This document shows positions 38,701 through 47,826 of a stretch of DNA of 64,000 nucleotides, in pieces. The first letter of the stretch is position 1. Each line of letters opens with the position of its first letter. The DNA is from Prevotellaceae bacterium. Lineage in GTDB: Bacteria; Bacteroidota; Bacteroidia; Bacteroidales; Bacteroidaceae. Made by a program: the position numbers and the translations under genes. The stretch is from NCBI GenBank assembly GCA_029219385.1, contig JAQXTH010000006.1, positions 1-64,000 of the forward strand, read 5' to 3'. The notes beneath the pieces were generated by a model. The model was not told where the DNA came from. It saw nothing but the letters and a program-made list of their open reading frames with translations, and ran no database searches.

Positions 38701-41421
38701 TCAATGGGTTTTGGCTGCGTGGCATGACGAAATGATTTTGTGGCTTTTCAAAAGGTGGTATCCCTCGCGCACCCATAAGACAAGCGATGAGGCGATAATG
38801 ATTATTGCCCAATCTTGGAGACTCAGGCTGCATACGTTGAAGAATTTTTGCAGTCCGGGAATTTCCACCATTGCTATCTGGCCGGCAAATATGATTGTGA
38901 CGATGGTGAGCAGTCCTTTGCAACCTTTAAAGTGTAGTGCGCTGCGCCCGGTTTCGTATGCACGAGAGTTGAAGAGATAGAAGAAATGGGTCATTACAAA
39001 GATTGTGAACAAGAGGGTCAACTCGTAGGTCGTGACGTGATTTTTTTTGCCCAATGTTACAAAGAGGAGGTCTGTCATGCTGCGAATGTCGGAGTGTTGG
39101 AACACATAGAGCAAAGCCAATAGCAGCACGAAGAAAAATCCACCCACTCCCACAATGTTGATTATCATTGATTTGTTGAGAATAAAGGCGTGGCGGTTGC
39201 GCGGTTTTTCGAGCATCACACTTTGTGAGGGGGGCAGCGAGGCCAAAGCCATGGCGGCAAAGGTGTCCATTATGAGGTTTATCCATAGCATTTGGGTGAC
39301 GGTGAGAGGCGACTCTGTGCCCATGAACGCGCCACACAACACGAGGAAGCAGGCCGTTACGTTTACGGTGAGTTGGAAGAGAATGAAACGCTGTATGTTT
39401 TTATAAAGTGAGCGTCCCCACATCACGGCCTTTCCTATGCTCGAAAATGAGTTGTCGATGATTGTGATGTCGGAGGCTTCTTTTGCCACCGATGTGCCAT
39501 CGCCCATGGAGAGCCCCACGTGGGCGGCTTTGAGTGCCGGTGCGTCGTTGGTTCCGTCTCCGGTGACGGCCACCACATGGCTTTTCTCTTGCAAGGCTTC
39601 TACTAATCGTTTTTTGTCCATTGGCCGGGCGCGCGCGATTATTTTGATTTTTTCTACGCGCTCGGGCAGTTCTTGATCGGAAAGAGCCGCAAATTCGGTG
39701 CCCGAAATGATATTGTTTTCATTGTCACGGCTTGTCCAAAGTCCGATTTGTCGACCTATCTCCATGGCTGTGAGCGGAGTGTCGCCGGTGACAATCTTGA
39801 TGTTTATTCCTGCATTAGTGCATTCTTTGATGGCTTCAGCCACATCGGCCCTGACGGGGTCTGATATGGCAGCGACACCGATGAAACAGATATTTTGCGA
39901 GTTGACGGTGTCGTTTTCAATGGGCGTTTCGTCGTCGTTGAGAATTTTGTATGCAAAGCCGAGTGTGCGCATGGCGTGGTGTTGGTATTCTTCCAATTGT
40001 TTGTAGACCTCGGCTTTGTCGGCAGGCGTTGTGTCTGACATCTCAAAAACAACCTCGGGTGCACCTTTTATATATAATATCTTTTTGCCGGGCATGGCTG
40101 TAGAATTGACAACGCTTGCCATATATTTGCGCTCGGTGGTGAAGGGCAGTTCTTCTATAATGGTTGTGTTGTTGCGTATTGTGCGGTAGTCGATACCGTT
40201 GTTTTTGAGCCATATAAGCAATGCTCCCTCAGTGGGGTTGCCCAACACTTGAGGGTTGTCGGCTTGGGTGAAGTCAATAGACGCAGTTGAGTTGACTGCT
40301 ATGCCTTCGTATATAAGTTTGTGGGAAACAGTTGTGTTGAATATTTTCATGCTGTCTACTTTCATGCGGTTTTGAGTGAGAGTGCCGGTTTTGTCGGTGC
40401 AAATCACGGTGGTGGCTCCCATAGTCTCGCATGAGTGGAGTTTGCGCACGAGGTTGTTTGTTTTAAGCATTCTTCTCATCGAATAGGCCAGCGACAAGGT
40501 TATGGCCATTGGCAGCCCCTCGGGCACGGCCACAACTATTAGTGTGACGGCAATCATGAGTGTTTGCAATACGTATGCAATAAATGGTGCTGCATGTTGA
40601 AAGGAGTCGAATAAGTCTGTGCCGTAGGTCAGGAGATAAAGAATTATGCGACACACTATGATGACAAAAGCAAAGATGTAACTAAACCGTGAGATCCAGA
40701 AGCCGAGTCTGTCGAGTTGCTCATTGAAAGGGGTCTTTTTTCCATCGTCTATTTGTGATGCTACGAACACTTTGCCTTGCTCGGTTTTGTCGCCTACGGC
40801 AGTGACAATCATTCTGCCGTGTCCCTCCATCACTTTGGTGCCTTTCAATACATGATTGGTGGGGTAGGTTGCTTCGGGTTCAAAGTCTTCCTCTCGGCAA
40901 CTTTTGAGGCAAATAGGTTCACCGGTGAGTGAGGACTCGTCGACTTGAAGTCGCACGGATTGCAATAGTTCACCATCGGCGGCAATTTCTTCACCCGTGT
41001 TAATCAAGACAAGGTCGCCCACAACGACATCGCGACGGGCTATGTGCGTCACATTTCCATTGCGCACTACCTCAACCGGTTCGTCGTCGTTTACTCGGTT
41101 GAGTATGTCGAATTCCTTGCCGGCCTTATATTCAAAATAAAATGCCAACCCTGTGGCCAATAAAATTGCAACAAAAATACCGACAGGTTCAAAAAAGACT
41201 TCTATGCTTTTGTCGAGACCTGAATATTCATAGATAGATATGCAAATCGACAGTATGCCCGCTATCAGCAGAATAACTATCAGTGGGTCACGGAATTTCT
41301 CTAAGAATTGTTTCCATACGGGGGTCTTTGCAGGTGGAGTTAGAACGTTGCGGCCGTGCTTGCTGCGACTTTCTGCGACTTGGGCATCGTTAAGTCCCTT
41401 AAAACTAAACTCTTGTTTCAT
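38701..41421 (-). CDS. calcium-translocating P-type ATPase (PMCA/SERCA type)
   Basis: The 906-aa cation pump should export Ca2+ from the cytoplasm. It has the actuator motif DESSLTGEP, the PEGLPMAITLSLAYSM helix-4 segment typical of calcium pumps, the phosphorylation site CTDKTGTLTQ, the hinge TGDGTNDAPALKAA and a C-terminal cluster of six helices. The ATG at 41421 is preferred: the upstream in-frame ATG at 41445 lies inside the promoter -7 box (41443-41450). It is transcribed alone, facing away from the Na/Pi cotransporter. Confidence 0.93.
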   Translation of the reverse strand: MKQEFSFKGLNDAQVAESRSKHGRNVLTPPAKTPVWKQFLEKFRDPLIVILLIAGILSICISIYEYSGLDKSIEVFFEPVGIFVAILLATGLAFYFEYKAGKEFDILNRVNDDEPVEVVRNGNVTHIARRDVVVGDLVLINTGEEIAADGELLQSVRLQVDESSLTGEPICLKSCREEDFEPEATYPTNHVLKGTKVMEGHGRMIVTAVGDKTEQGKVFVASQIDDGKKTPFNEQLDRLGFWISRFSYIFAFVIIVCRIILYLLTYGTDLFDSFQHAAPFIAYVLQTLMIAVTLIVVAVPEGLPMAITLSLAYSMRRMLKTNNLVRKLHSCETMGATTVICTDKTGTLTQNRMKVDSMKIFNTTVSHKLIYEGIAVNSTASIDFTQADNPQVLGNPTEGALLIWLKNNGIDYRTIRNNTTIIEELPFTTERKYMASVVNSTAMPGKKILYIKGAPEVVFEMSDTTPADKAEVYKQLEEYQHHAMRTLGFAYKILNDDETPIENDTVNSQNICFIGVAAISDPVRADVAEAIKECTNAGINIKIVTGDTPLTAMEIGRQIGLWTSRDNENNIISGTEFAALSDQELPERVEKIKIIARARPMDKKRLVEALQEKSHVVAVTGDGTNDAPALKAAHVGLSMGDGTSVAKEASDITIIDNSFSSIGKAVMWGRSLYKNIQRFILFQLTVNVTACFLVLCGAFMGTESPLTVTQMLWINLIMDTFAAMALASLPPSQSVMLEKPRNRHAFILNKSMIINIVGVGGFFFVLLLALLYVFQHSDIRSMTDLLFVTLGKKNHVTTYELTLLFTIFVMTHFFYLFNSRAYETGRSALHFKGCKGLLTIVTIIFAGQIAMVEIPGLQKFFNVCSLSLQDWAIIIIASSLVLWVREGYHLLKSHKIISSCHAAKTH

Positions 41422-41442
41422 CTTCTCCGTGTTTTGAGGTGG

Positions 41443-41450
41443 CAAAATTA
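41443..41450 (-). promoter_or_regulatory. -7 box of the P-type ATPase promoter
   Basis: Minus-strand TAATTTTG is a perfect TAnnTTTG match, 21 nt upstream of the ATG at 41421, and decides against the start at 41445. Confidence 0.6.
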
Positions 41451-41679
41451 CTTCTTTTGATATTTATATCCAAACAAACAATGTTATAAACAATTAAATG
41501 AATTATGGCTTGGGCTGAAAATGCGTGGAGGAGGGAGAAGTGTCTTTCGACTTGTTAATTGAAGTTGATAAATAAACAAATATCATAGAATAATAGAGCA
41601 TATTCATCTTATTTAAGGAAAACATTGGGGCAGACATACATTTTTCCTTTTATTTAACAGTTTTGTAACAATTTTGTAA

Positions 41680-41687
41680 TAACTTTG
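41680..41687 (+). promoter_or_regulatory. -7 box of the Na/Pi cotransporter promoter
   Basis: TAACTTTG is a perfect TAnnTTTG match 27 nt upstream of the ATG at 41715. TTTG at 41662-41665 is a possible but closely spaced -33 element. Confidence 0.6.
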
Positions 41688-41714
41688 CGAGCGAATTTTA
41701 ACGAATATATTTCA

Positions 41715-43409
41715 ATGGACACAATTGTAAACATTTTTTCGCTGTTGGGCTCTCTCGGCCTTTTTCTTTATGGAATGAAGATAATGAGTGAAGGTCTTGA
41801 GAAGTTTGCAGGCGACAGGCTGCGCAATATCTTGGCCGCAATGACAAAAAATCGTGTAATGGGAGTTCTTACGGGTATATCCGTGACGGCTTTGATACAG
41901 TCTTCATCGGCAACCACCGTGATGGTAATTTCTTTTGTCAACGCGGGATTGATGACTTTGGTGCAGGCTATCGGCGTGATAATGGGTGCCAACGTCGGCA
42001 CAACGGTGACGGCGTGGATAATCTCGGCCATTGGTTTCAAGGTGAATATCGCGGCTTTTGCCCTGCCGTTGCTTGCCATTGGAATACCGTTGATTTTCAG
42101 CAACAATTCTCAACGCAAGTCGATTGGAGAATTTGTCTTTGGCTTTTCTTTCCTTTTCATGGGCCTCAGTTTCCTTCAGGAGTCGGCCAATAATCTGGAT
42201 GTGGGTTCTGCTGTTGCACTGATGCTCTCAAAGGTGGCTGACGGTGGTTTCTTCACCATATTATTGTTTGTGATTGTAGGTGCGTTGGTCACAATGCTTG
42301 TGCAGGCTTCGGCGGCAACAATGGCCATCACGCTCATGTTGTTTGATATGCATATAGAGGGCTTTGGGCTCGAACAGGCAGCTGCGCTCGCGATGGGTCA
42401 GAACATTGGTACGACAATCACTGCATTTATTGCTTCGCTCACGGCAAACACACAAGCGCGACGGGCAGCCTTGGCCCACATGTTTTTCAATGTGTTTGGT
42501 GTGATTGTGGTGTTGTTGATATTCTATCCTTTCTGCAACGGTATCAAGTGGTTTGTGGAGAATGTAATGATGTCCGGTTCCAACGAGATGTTTCAGTTGT
42601 CGGCATTCCACACAGCGTTTAATGTGTTCAACACGCTGTTGCTTATAGGCTTTGTGAAGCAGATAGAGCAGTTTGTCTGCAAAGTGTTGCCTCAGAAAGA
42701 GGAGAAAGAAGAACCGCGCTTGCGTTATATCACGGGTGGCTTGCTCTCAACTGCCGAGTTGTCTATATGGCAGGCTCGCAATGAGGTTAGTCTGATGGCC
42801 GAGCGTTGTCACCGAATGTTGGATATGGTCAGAACTGCCCTTAATACTGAGAAAGACAGTGATTTTGAAAAAATATATAAGCGCATTGAGCATTACGAGC
42901 AAATCACCGACAATATGGAGAGTGAGATTGCCGAATATTTGCGCAAAGTGACGGAGGGTCGTCTTTCAGCATTCTCTAAAAAACATATTGCTCACATGTT
43001 GCGCGAGGTTGACGAACTTGAGTCGGTCGGTGACTCCATGTATCATCTTGCACGCACATTATCGCGCAAGAGACAACATGAACCTGCTCCGTTTACCAAA
43101 GAACAGATAGAACATATGGAGGAGATGATGAACTATACAGACCAAGCTCTCACGAAAATGTACCACAACTTATGTGACAACAGCAAAGCATTGCTTGATC
43201 TGAGTCAATCTTATTATGTAGAAAACAAACTTAACGAGTTGCGCTCTAAGTGCCGCGAAGAAAATCTCGAAGCAATAAATTCGGGAGCATACGGCTATCG
43301 CCTTGGCACATTCTTTAATGATTTTATTGCAGAGTGTGAAAGAATTGGCGACCATGTGGTCAATGTCGTGCAGGCAGAAAACAGTGCACGTCAGCCGATA
43401 GAAGAATAA
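41715..43409 (+). CDS. Na/Pi cotransporter family protein with PhoU-like tail
   Basis: The 564-aa inner-membrane protein has two inverted halves of the NptA/PNaS fold, each with a QSSSATT- or GQNIGTT-type motif (ALIQSSSATTVMV, about 58-70; VQASAATMAITL and ALAMGQNIGTTITAF in the second half). The C-terminal 200 residues are helical and resemble PhoU/DUF47, a usual regulatory tail. It should take up phosphate with sodium or adjust phosphate flux. The ATG at 41715 follows a -7 box (41680-41687); ten upstream residues in the same frame would overlap the promoter. Confidence 0.92.
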   Translation: MDTIVNIFSLLGSLGLFLYGMKIMSEGLEKFAGDRLRNILAAMTKNRVMGVLTGISVTALIQSSSATTVMVISFVNAGLMTLVQAIGVIMGANVGTTVTAWIISAIGFKVNIAAFALPLLAIGIPLIFSNNSQRKSIGEFVFGFSFLFMGLSFLQESANNLDVGSAVALMLSKVADGGFFTILLFVIVGALVTMLVQASAATMAITLMLFDMHIEGFGLEQAAALAMGQNIGTTITAFIASLTANTQARRAALAHMFFNVFGVIVVLLIFYPFCNGIKWFVENVMMSGSNEMFQLSAFHTAFNVFNTLLLIGFVKQIEQFVCKVLPQKEEKEEPRLRYITGGLLSTAELSIWQARNEVSLMAERCHRMLDMVRTALNTEKDSDFEKIYKRIEHYEQITDNMESEIAEYLRKVTEGRLSAFSKKHIAHMLREVDELESVGDSMYHLARTLSRKRQHEPAPFTKEQIEHMEEMMNYTDQALTKMYHNLCDNSKALLDLSQSYYVENKLNELRSKCREENLEAINSGAYGYRLGTFFNDFIAECERIGDHVVNVVQAENSARQPIEE

Positions 43410-43424
43410 GGGAGTGGGAGAGAG

Positions 43425-43622
43425 TTAGTCGTCATCGTCGTCGTCCCATTCGTCTTCGAAGTCATCGTCTTCGAAGTCGTCATCAAAATATGTCCAATCT
43501 TCTATTTCTTCTCCGATATGGCTGTGTGATGTCCGGTAGTCTTTGGTGAGTAAAAATCTTCCAACTTCTTGATCTAAAAATCTGTGAGTAGCGTTCATTG
43601 TGTTGGTGATTAACTCAGACAT
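43425..43622 (-). CDS. small Asp/Glu-rich protein of unknown function
   Basis: The 65-aa product begins MSELITNTMNA, has a short ordinary-looking N-terminal half and then an extremely acidic tail ending in seven or so aspartates after FDDDFEDDDFEDEW. Such tails bind cations or basic proteins, but no function is known here. Its ATG lies inside the 3' end of the preceding 36-codon gene (13-nt overlap), which argues that it is really translated. It is convergent with the Na/Pi cotransporter, 15 nt away. Confidence 0.55.
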   Translation of the reverse strand: MSELITNTMNATHRFLDQEVGRFLLTKDYRTSHSHIGEEIEDWTYFDDDFEDDDFEDEWDDDDDD

Positions 43623-43720
43623 GCTGCTATAAATACAATTAGGATAATAATGCCTATGATTCTGCATTTGTTGTAGAGACGTTTGATTTCTTGTGCTTGC
43701 TGTGTGTCCATAGTTTTCAT
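43610..43720 (-). CDS. 36-aa single-TM membrane peptide
   Basis: A short frame starts MKTMDTQQAQEIKRLYNKC, then has one hydrophobic segment (about residues 21-34, IIGIIILIVFIAA) and stops at TAA 43610-43612. A perfect -7 box TAATTTTG (minus strand, 43739-43746) lies 18 nt upstream, giving it the leader of a normal gene. The acidic 65-aa gene overlaps its end. Family unknown to me; a short membrane peptide coupled to an acidic protein. Confidence 0.55.
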   Translation of the reverse strand: MKTMDTQQAQEIKRLYNKCRIIGIIILIVFIAACLS

Positions 43721-43738
43721 TTCTTATAATTCACATTG

Positions 43739-43746
43739 CAAAATTA
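43739..43746 (-). promoter_or_regulatory. -7 box of the small membrane peptide/acidic protein pair
   Basis: Minus-strand TAATTTTG matches TAnnTTTG exactly and lies 18 nt before the 36-codon frame. Confidence 0.5.
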
Positions 43747-43820
43747 GTTGCGCAAAATTACAAAGCCACTACAATGTTGTTACGATTGCGTCAAATTAAA
43801 TAGATGGTTCTTTAAAAAAG

Positions 43821-43864
43821 AAAAAGGAGTTGCGACAAATGAAAAGTCGCAACTCCTTTTTTAT
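43821..43864. terminator. intrinsic terminator after purL
   Basis: A 15-bp stem (AAAAGGAGTTGCGAC and its complement, 9-nt loop) flanked by A and T runs lies about 20 nt past the purL stop. Confidence 0.88.
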
Positions 43865-43883
43865 TGTATTATAAAGCCTTATG

Positions 43884-46800
43884 TTACTTTGTTTTTTCCT
43901 CAACCCATTTACGAGCATTTACAAAGGCCTCTATCCATGGGGTAACGTCGTCTTGCAGGCGTTCCTTGGGATATGTACCGCATTGCCAGGGGAAGAATGC
44001 ACGTTCGGGGTGGGGCATCATGGCGAGATGACGACCGTCGGGCGAACAAATTCCCGCGGTGGTATAGTCTGACCCATTGGGGTTGGCGGGATAGCCGTCG
44101 TAACTGTATTTCAACACAATATTATATTTTTCTTCGGGATAAGGCAGGCTGAAACGACCTTCACCGTGAGCAACCCAAACACCGAGTTTGTTGCCACTCA
44201 ATGAACCCAACATCACGCTGCGGTTGGTCTGAACGGTGACACCGACATATCCGCTTTCAAACTTGTGGCTCACGTTGTGGAGCATTTTGCTGCTGTTTTC
44301 CAATTCGGGATTAACAAGTCCGAGTTCTACCATCAATTGGCAACCGTTGCACACACCGAGCGACAGAGTGTCTTGGCGGGCATAGAAGCGGTCGAGGGCG
44401 GCTTTAGCGCGTGGATTATATAGGAATGCGCCGGCCCAGCCCTTTGCCGAGCCAAGTACGTCTGAATTTGAGAAACCTCCACAGAACACAATCATGTTTA
44501 TGTCGTCCAGAGTTTCGCGGCCGGTGATAAGGTCGGTCATCATCACGTCTTTAACATCAAAACCTGCAAGATGAAGAACGTATGCCATTTCGCGCTCGCC
44601 GTTGGTGCCTTTTTCTCTTATAATGGCAGCCTTGACACCACTTTTTTCTCTGCGGTCGGGCGAGATGCCATATTGGCTGAATTTGCCGGAAAAATCGTTG
44701 TTGTATGCAAATTCTACAGGTTGCAGTTTGTAGTTGGTGAAGCGTTGGTCTGCCTGTCCGTTGAAACTTTGTTTCGTGTCGAGCAAATAAGAGGTGTGAT
44801 ACCACACATCGCGCAGATAGTCTATGCCGAATTGATGTGTGATGTTGTCTTTGCTTAGCAATATATGTCGTTCGTCACAAGGTTTGCCGAGTTTCACAAA
44901 TGCAACCCCTGCTTCGTCGAGGATTTTCTTAAACGCAGTTTTGTTAGCATCGGCAATTTGCACCACAACACCCGGATTTTCTGCAAACAATATTTTGACA
45001 AGGTCATCTTCCTTAAATCCGTCTGCGTTGATTTCCATACCGCCTTCGGTGTTTGCAAAACACATTTCGAGCAGTGTGGTGATGAGACCACCGGCAGAAA
45101 TATCGTGGCCGGCCATTATGAGACCATCTGTCACAAGTTGTTGCACGGCGTTGAATGCGCTTTTGAAATAGTCGGGATTTTTGCAGGTGGGAACGTCGCT
45201 ACCCACACGACCGAGACTTTGGGCAAAGGCCGAACCACCGAGGCGCAGTTTGTCGAAACTGAAGTCTATGTGGTAGAGTGTAGACTTTGTTTCGTTAACC
45301 ACAACGGGCGACACTACTTTGCGAATGTCGCTCACCTGGCCTCCGGCACTTACTATCACCGTGCCCGGAGAGATTACCTTTTCTCCGTTGGGGTATTGCT
45401 GGGAGAGCGAAAGAGAGTCTTTGCCGGTGGGCACATTGATGTTAAGTTGGCAGCAGAAGTCGCTCAATGCCTCAACAGCTTTATAGAGACGGGCATCCTC
45501 GCCTTTTTGCGAGCGACAGGGCCACATCCAGTTGGCAGAGAGCGATACACTGTCGAGGCCCTCCTCAAGGGGAGCCCACACGATATTGGTGAGGGCTTCA
45601 GAAACAGACAAAACAGACCCGGCTTCGGGACTTGCCAAACCTGCCTGAGGTGCATGGCCAATAGCGGTGGCAATACCTTTTTTGCCCCTATAGTCTAATG
45701 CCACCACTCCGCAGTCGCTCAATGGCAATTGCAATTCGCCCTGACATTGTTGGCGAGCCACCTTGCCCGTCACGGAGCGGTCTACCTTGTTGGTGAGCCA
45801 GTCTTTGCAGGCCACGCTCTCCATCTGCAACATTTGTGTGAGATATTCGGAGATATTGCTCTCTTCGTATTGAGGGTTTTCATATTTGCGCTCAACGGTT
45901 TCGTCTACCATCACGGTTTTGGGCGAGTGGCCAAACATTTGTGCAACATCAAGGTCGAAAGGCTTTACCCCGTCGGCTTGTATGAAAGAGAAGTGTGCGT
46001 CGCCCGTGGTCTCGCCAACTACATACATAGGGGCACGCTCGCGCTCGGCAATTTGTTTCACATGGTCGATATGTTTTTCGTCGATGAGCAGTCCCATGCG
46101 TTCTTGGCTTTCGTTGGCAATAATCTCCTTGGCTGACAAGGTCTTGTCACCGATTGGCAGTTTTGACATATCGATTTGACCGCCACATTCTTCTACAAGT
46201 TCAGAGAGACAATTCACGTGACCTGCCGAGCCGTGGTCGTGAATGGAGACAACAGGGTTCACATCTTCTTCGCAAAGAGCGCGAATAAGGTTATAGTCTC
46301 TTTTTTGCATTTCAGGGTTGGCGCGTTGCACGGCGTTGAGCTCAATACCGTTGGAGTAGCGACCCGTGTCGACTGAAGAGACAGAACCACCGCCAAGGCC
46401 AATGCGATAGTTATCGCCACCAACCACAACAACCTTGTTGCCTTTTTGAGGCTGTTTCTTGAGGCAGTCGCGCTTTGTGCCATAACCCACTCCACCGGCA
46501 AGCATTATCACTTTGTCGTAGGCATATTTCTCACCGTTTTCATGGTGCTCAAACGTTAATACAGAACCGGTGATGAGCGGTTGTCCGAATTTGTTGCCAA
46601 AGTCGCTGGCTCCGTTGGAGGCCTTGATAAGAATTTGTTCAGGACTTTGATAGAGCCATTTTCTCACGGGCAGTATCGTTTCCCACGACCTCTCGCCATC
46701 GAGACGGCTATATGCTGTCATGTAGACGGCTGTGCCGGCAATAGGCCACGAACCCACACCGCCTCCCATGCGGTCGCGTATCTCGCCACCGGTGCCGGTC

Positions 46801-47585
46801 GAGGCTCCGTTAAAGGGTTCGACCGTGGTTGGGAAATTGTGGGTCTCAGCCTTTAAGGAAATCACGCTTTCGATGTCTTTAATAACAAAATAGTCGCTTG
46901 TGCTTTGGTCGTGTGGGGCAAACTGCTCTATGATGGGACCTTGCGAAAAAGCGACGTTGTCTTTATATGCAGAAAGGATATGGTGAGGATTTTCCTGCGT
47001 CGTCTTCTTGATCATGGCAAAGAGCGATGAGGGCATTTCTTTGCCGTCTATTATGAATGTTCCGCCAAAAATTTTGTGACGGCAGTGCTCAGAATTTATC
47101 TGGGCAAATCCAAACACTTCAGAGTCGGTCAACTTGCGCCCGAGTTGCCCCTCGACTTTATGGAGATATTCTATTTCTTCGGGTGAAAGGGCAAGACCTT
47201 CTTCCTCGTTGTATTCTTCGATGTTTTCGATTATTTTGATGGGCGCGGGCTTGATGTTGATGTCAAAGATTTTGCCGTCAAGTTTCTTATACAGACGTTG
47301 TAGCATGGGGTCGTGGTCGGCCTCTGCGTTGTCAACGGGAAAATACTCTTCTATGCGCTCCACTCCGTTGATGTTCATGTTTTGGGTGATTTCAACGGCG
47401 TTTGTGCTCCACGGAGTGACCATCTCCCTGCGCGGACCGATAAAAAAACCTTCCACCACATCGCTCTCTATCGGCTTTGCATTGCCAAACAACCAACATA
47501 GAGCGTCAGAATTTTCTTTGGACAGAGTTTCTTTTACTTCTACAGCGATTACGCTGCCTGTCGGGGTCTTAAAAAACTGTATCAT
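43884..47585 (-). CDS. purL: phosphoribosylformylglycinamidine synthase (large single-chain form)
   Basis: The 1233-aa enzyme converts FGAR to FGAM in purine synthesis using ATP and glutamine. It is the long single-chain type: an N-terminal PurS-like domain, linker with FGFAQINSEHCRHKIF-like signature (SEHCRHK), two AIR synthase-type ATP-binding halves (GGGVGSWPIAGTAVY, RVGSDVPTC), and a C-terminal class I glutamine amidotransferase with the nucleophile in GVCNGCQLM and the HGEGRF and PHPERAF motifs. It is transcribed alone from a -7 box at 47639-47646. Confidence 0.97.
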   Translation of the reverse strand: MIQFFKTPTGSVIAVEVKETLSKENSDALCWLFGNAKPIESDVVEGFFIGPRREMVTPWSTNAVEITQNMNINGVERIEEYFPVDNAEADHDPMLQRLYKKLDGKIFDINIKPAPIKIIENIEEYNEEEGLALSPEEIEYLHKVEGQLGRKLTDSEVFGFAQINSEHCRHKIFGGTFIIDGKEMPSSLFAMIKKTTQENPHHILSAYKDNVAFSQGPIIEQFAPHDQSTSDYFVIKDIESVISLKAETHNFPTTVEPFNGASTGTGGEIRDRMGGGVGSWPIAGTAVYMTAYSRLDGERSWETILPVRKWLYQSPEQILIKASNGASDFGNKFGQPLITGSVLTFEHHENGEKYAYDKVIMLAGGVGYGTKRDCLKKQPQKGNKVVVVGGDNYRIGLGGGSVSSVDTGRYSNGIELNAVQRANPEMQKRDYNLIRALCEEDVNPVVSIHDHGSAGHVNCLSELVEECGGQIDMSKLPIGDKTLSAKEIIANESQERMGLLIDEKHIDHVKQIAERERAPMYVVGETTGDAHFSFIQADGVKPFDLDVAQMFGHSPKTVMVDETVERKYENPQYEESNISEYLTQMLQMESVACKDWLTNKVDRSVTGKVARQQCQGELQLPLSDCGVVALDYRGKKGIATAIGHAPQAGLASPEAGSVLSVSEALTNIVWAPLEEGLDSVSLSANWMWPCRSQKGEDARLYKAVEALSDFCCQLNINVPTGKDSLSLSQQYPNGEKVISPGTVIVSAGGQVSDIRKVVSPVVVNETKSTLYHIDFSFDKLRLGGSAFAQSLGRVGSDVPTCKNPDYFKSAFNAVQQLVTDGLIMAGHDISAGGLITTLLEMCFANTEGGMEINADGFKEDDLVKILFAENPGVVVQIADANKTAFKKILDEAGVAFVKLGKPCDERHILLSKDNITHQFGIDYLRDVWYHTSYLLDTKQSFNGQADQRFTNYKLQPVEFAYNNDFSGKFSQYGISPDRREKSGVKAAIIREKGTNGEREMAYVLHLAGFDVKDVMMTDLITGRETLDDINMIVFCGGFSNSDVLGSAKGWAGAFLYNPRAKAALDRFYARQDTLSLGVCNGCQLMVELGLVNPELENSSKMLHNVSHKFESGYVGVTVQTNRSVMLGSLSGNKLGVWVAHGEGRFSLPYPEEKYNIVLKYSYDGYPANPNGSDYTTAGICSPDGRHLAMMPHPERAFFPWQCGTYPKERLQDDVTPWIEAFVNARKWVEEKTK

Positions 47586-47638
47586 ATTTAACTGTTAAAT
47601 GTTTTCGTGACAAAACGAGTGTTTGTTTATCTATATTG

Positions 47639-47646
47639 CAAAGTTA
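47639..47646 (-). promoter_or_regulatory. -7 box of the purL promoter
   Basis: Minus-strand TAACTTTG, a perfect TAnnTTTG match, 53 nt upstream of the purL ATG. No purine riboswitch is visible in the leader. Confidence 0.6.
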
Positions 47647-47794
47647 CAACTTTTCACAACACCGACAAACGTGTAATTATATTATTTTTGGTTTTCGTCT
47701 AAATATGTGGCAGAACTTTGATTGCTTGACTTGTTGTGGCTTGGGATTGTGGAGAATTACTCTCTTTAAACTTGGAGAAGAGAAAAAATAGCAA

Positions 47795-47802
47795 TAATTT
47801 TG
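47795..47802 (+). promoter_or_regulatory. -7 box of the TonB-dependent receptor promoter
   Basis: TAATTTTG is a perfect TAnnTTTG match, 24 nt upstream of the ATG at 47827, and overlaps the earliest in-frame start (47800), which is therefore unlikely. Confidence 0.6.
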
Positions 47803-47826
47803 CATAAAAATAAATTAAGCGTTGAA

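Noticed and set aside
47702..47826. second cobalamin riboswitch upstream of the TonB receptor
   Set aside because: No B12 box or conserved core was found in the leader.
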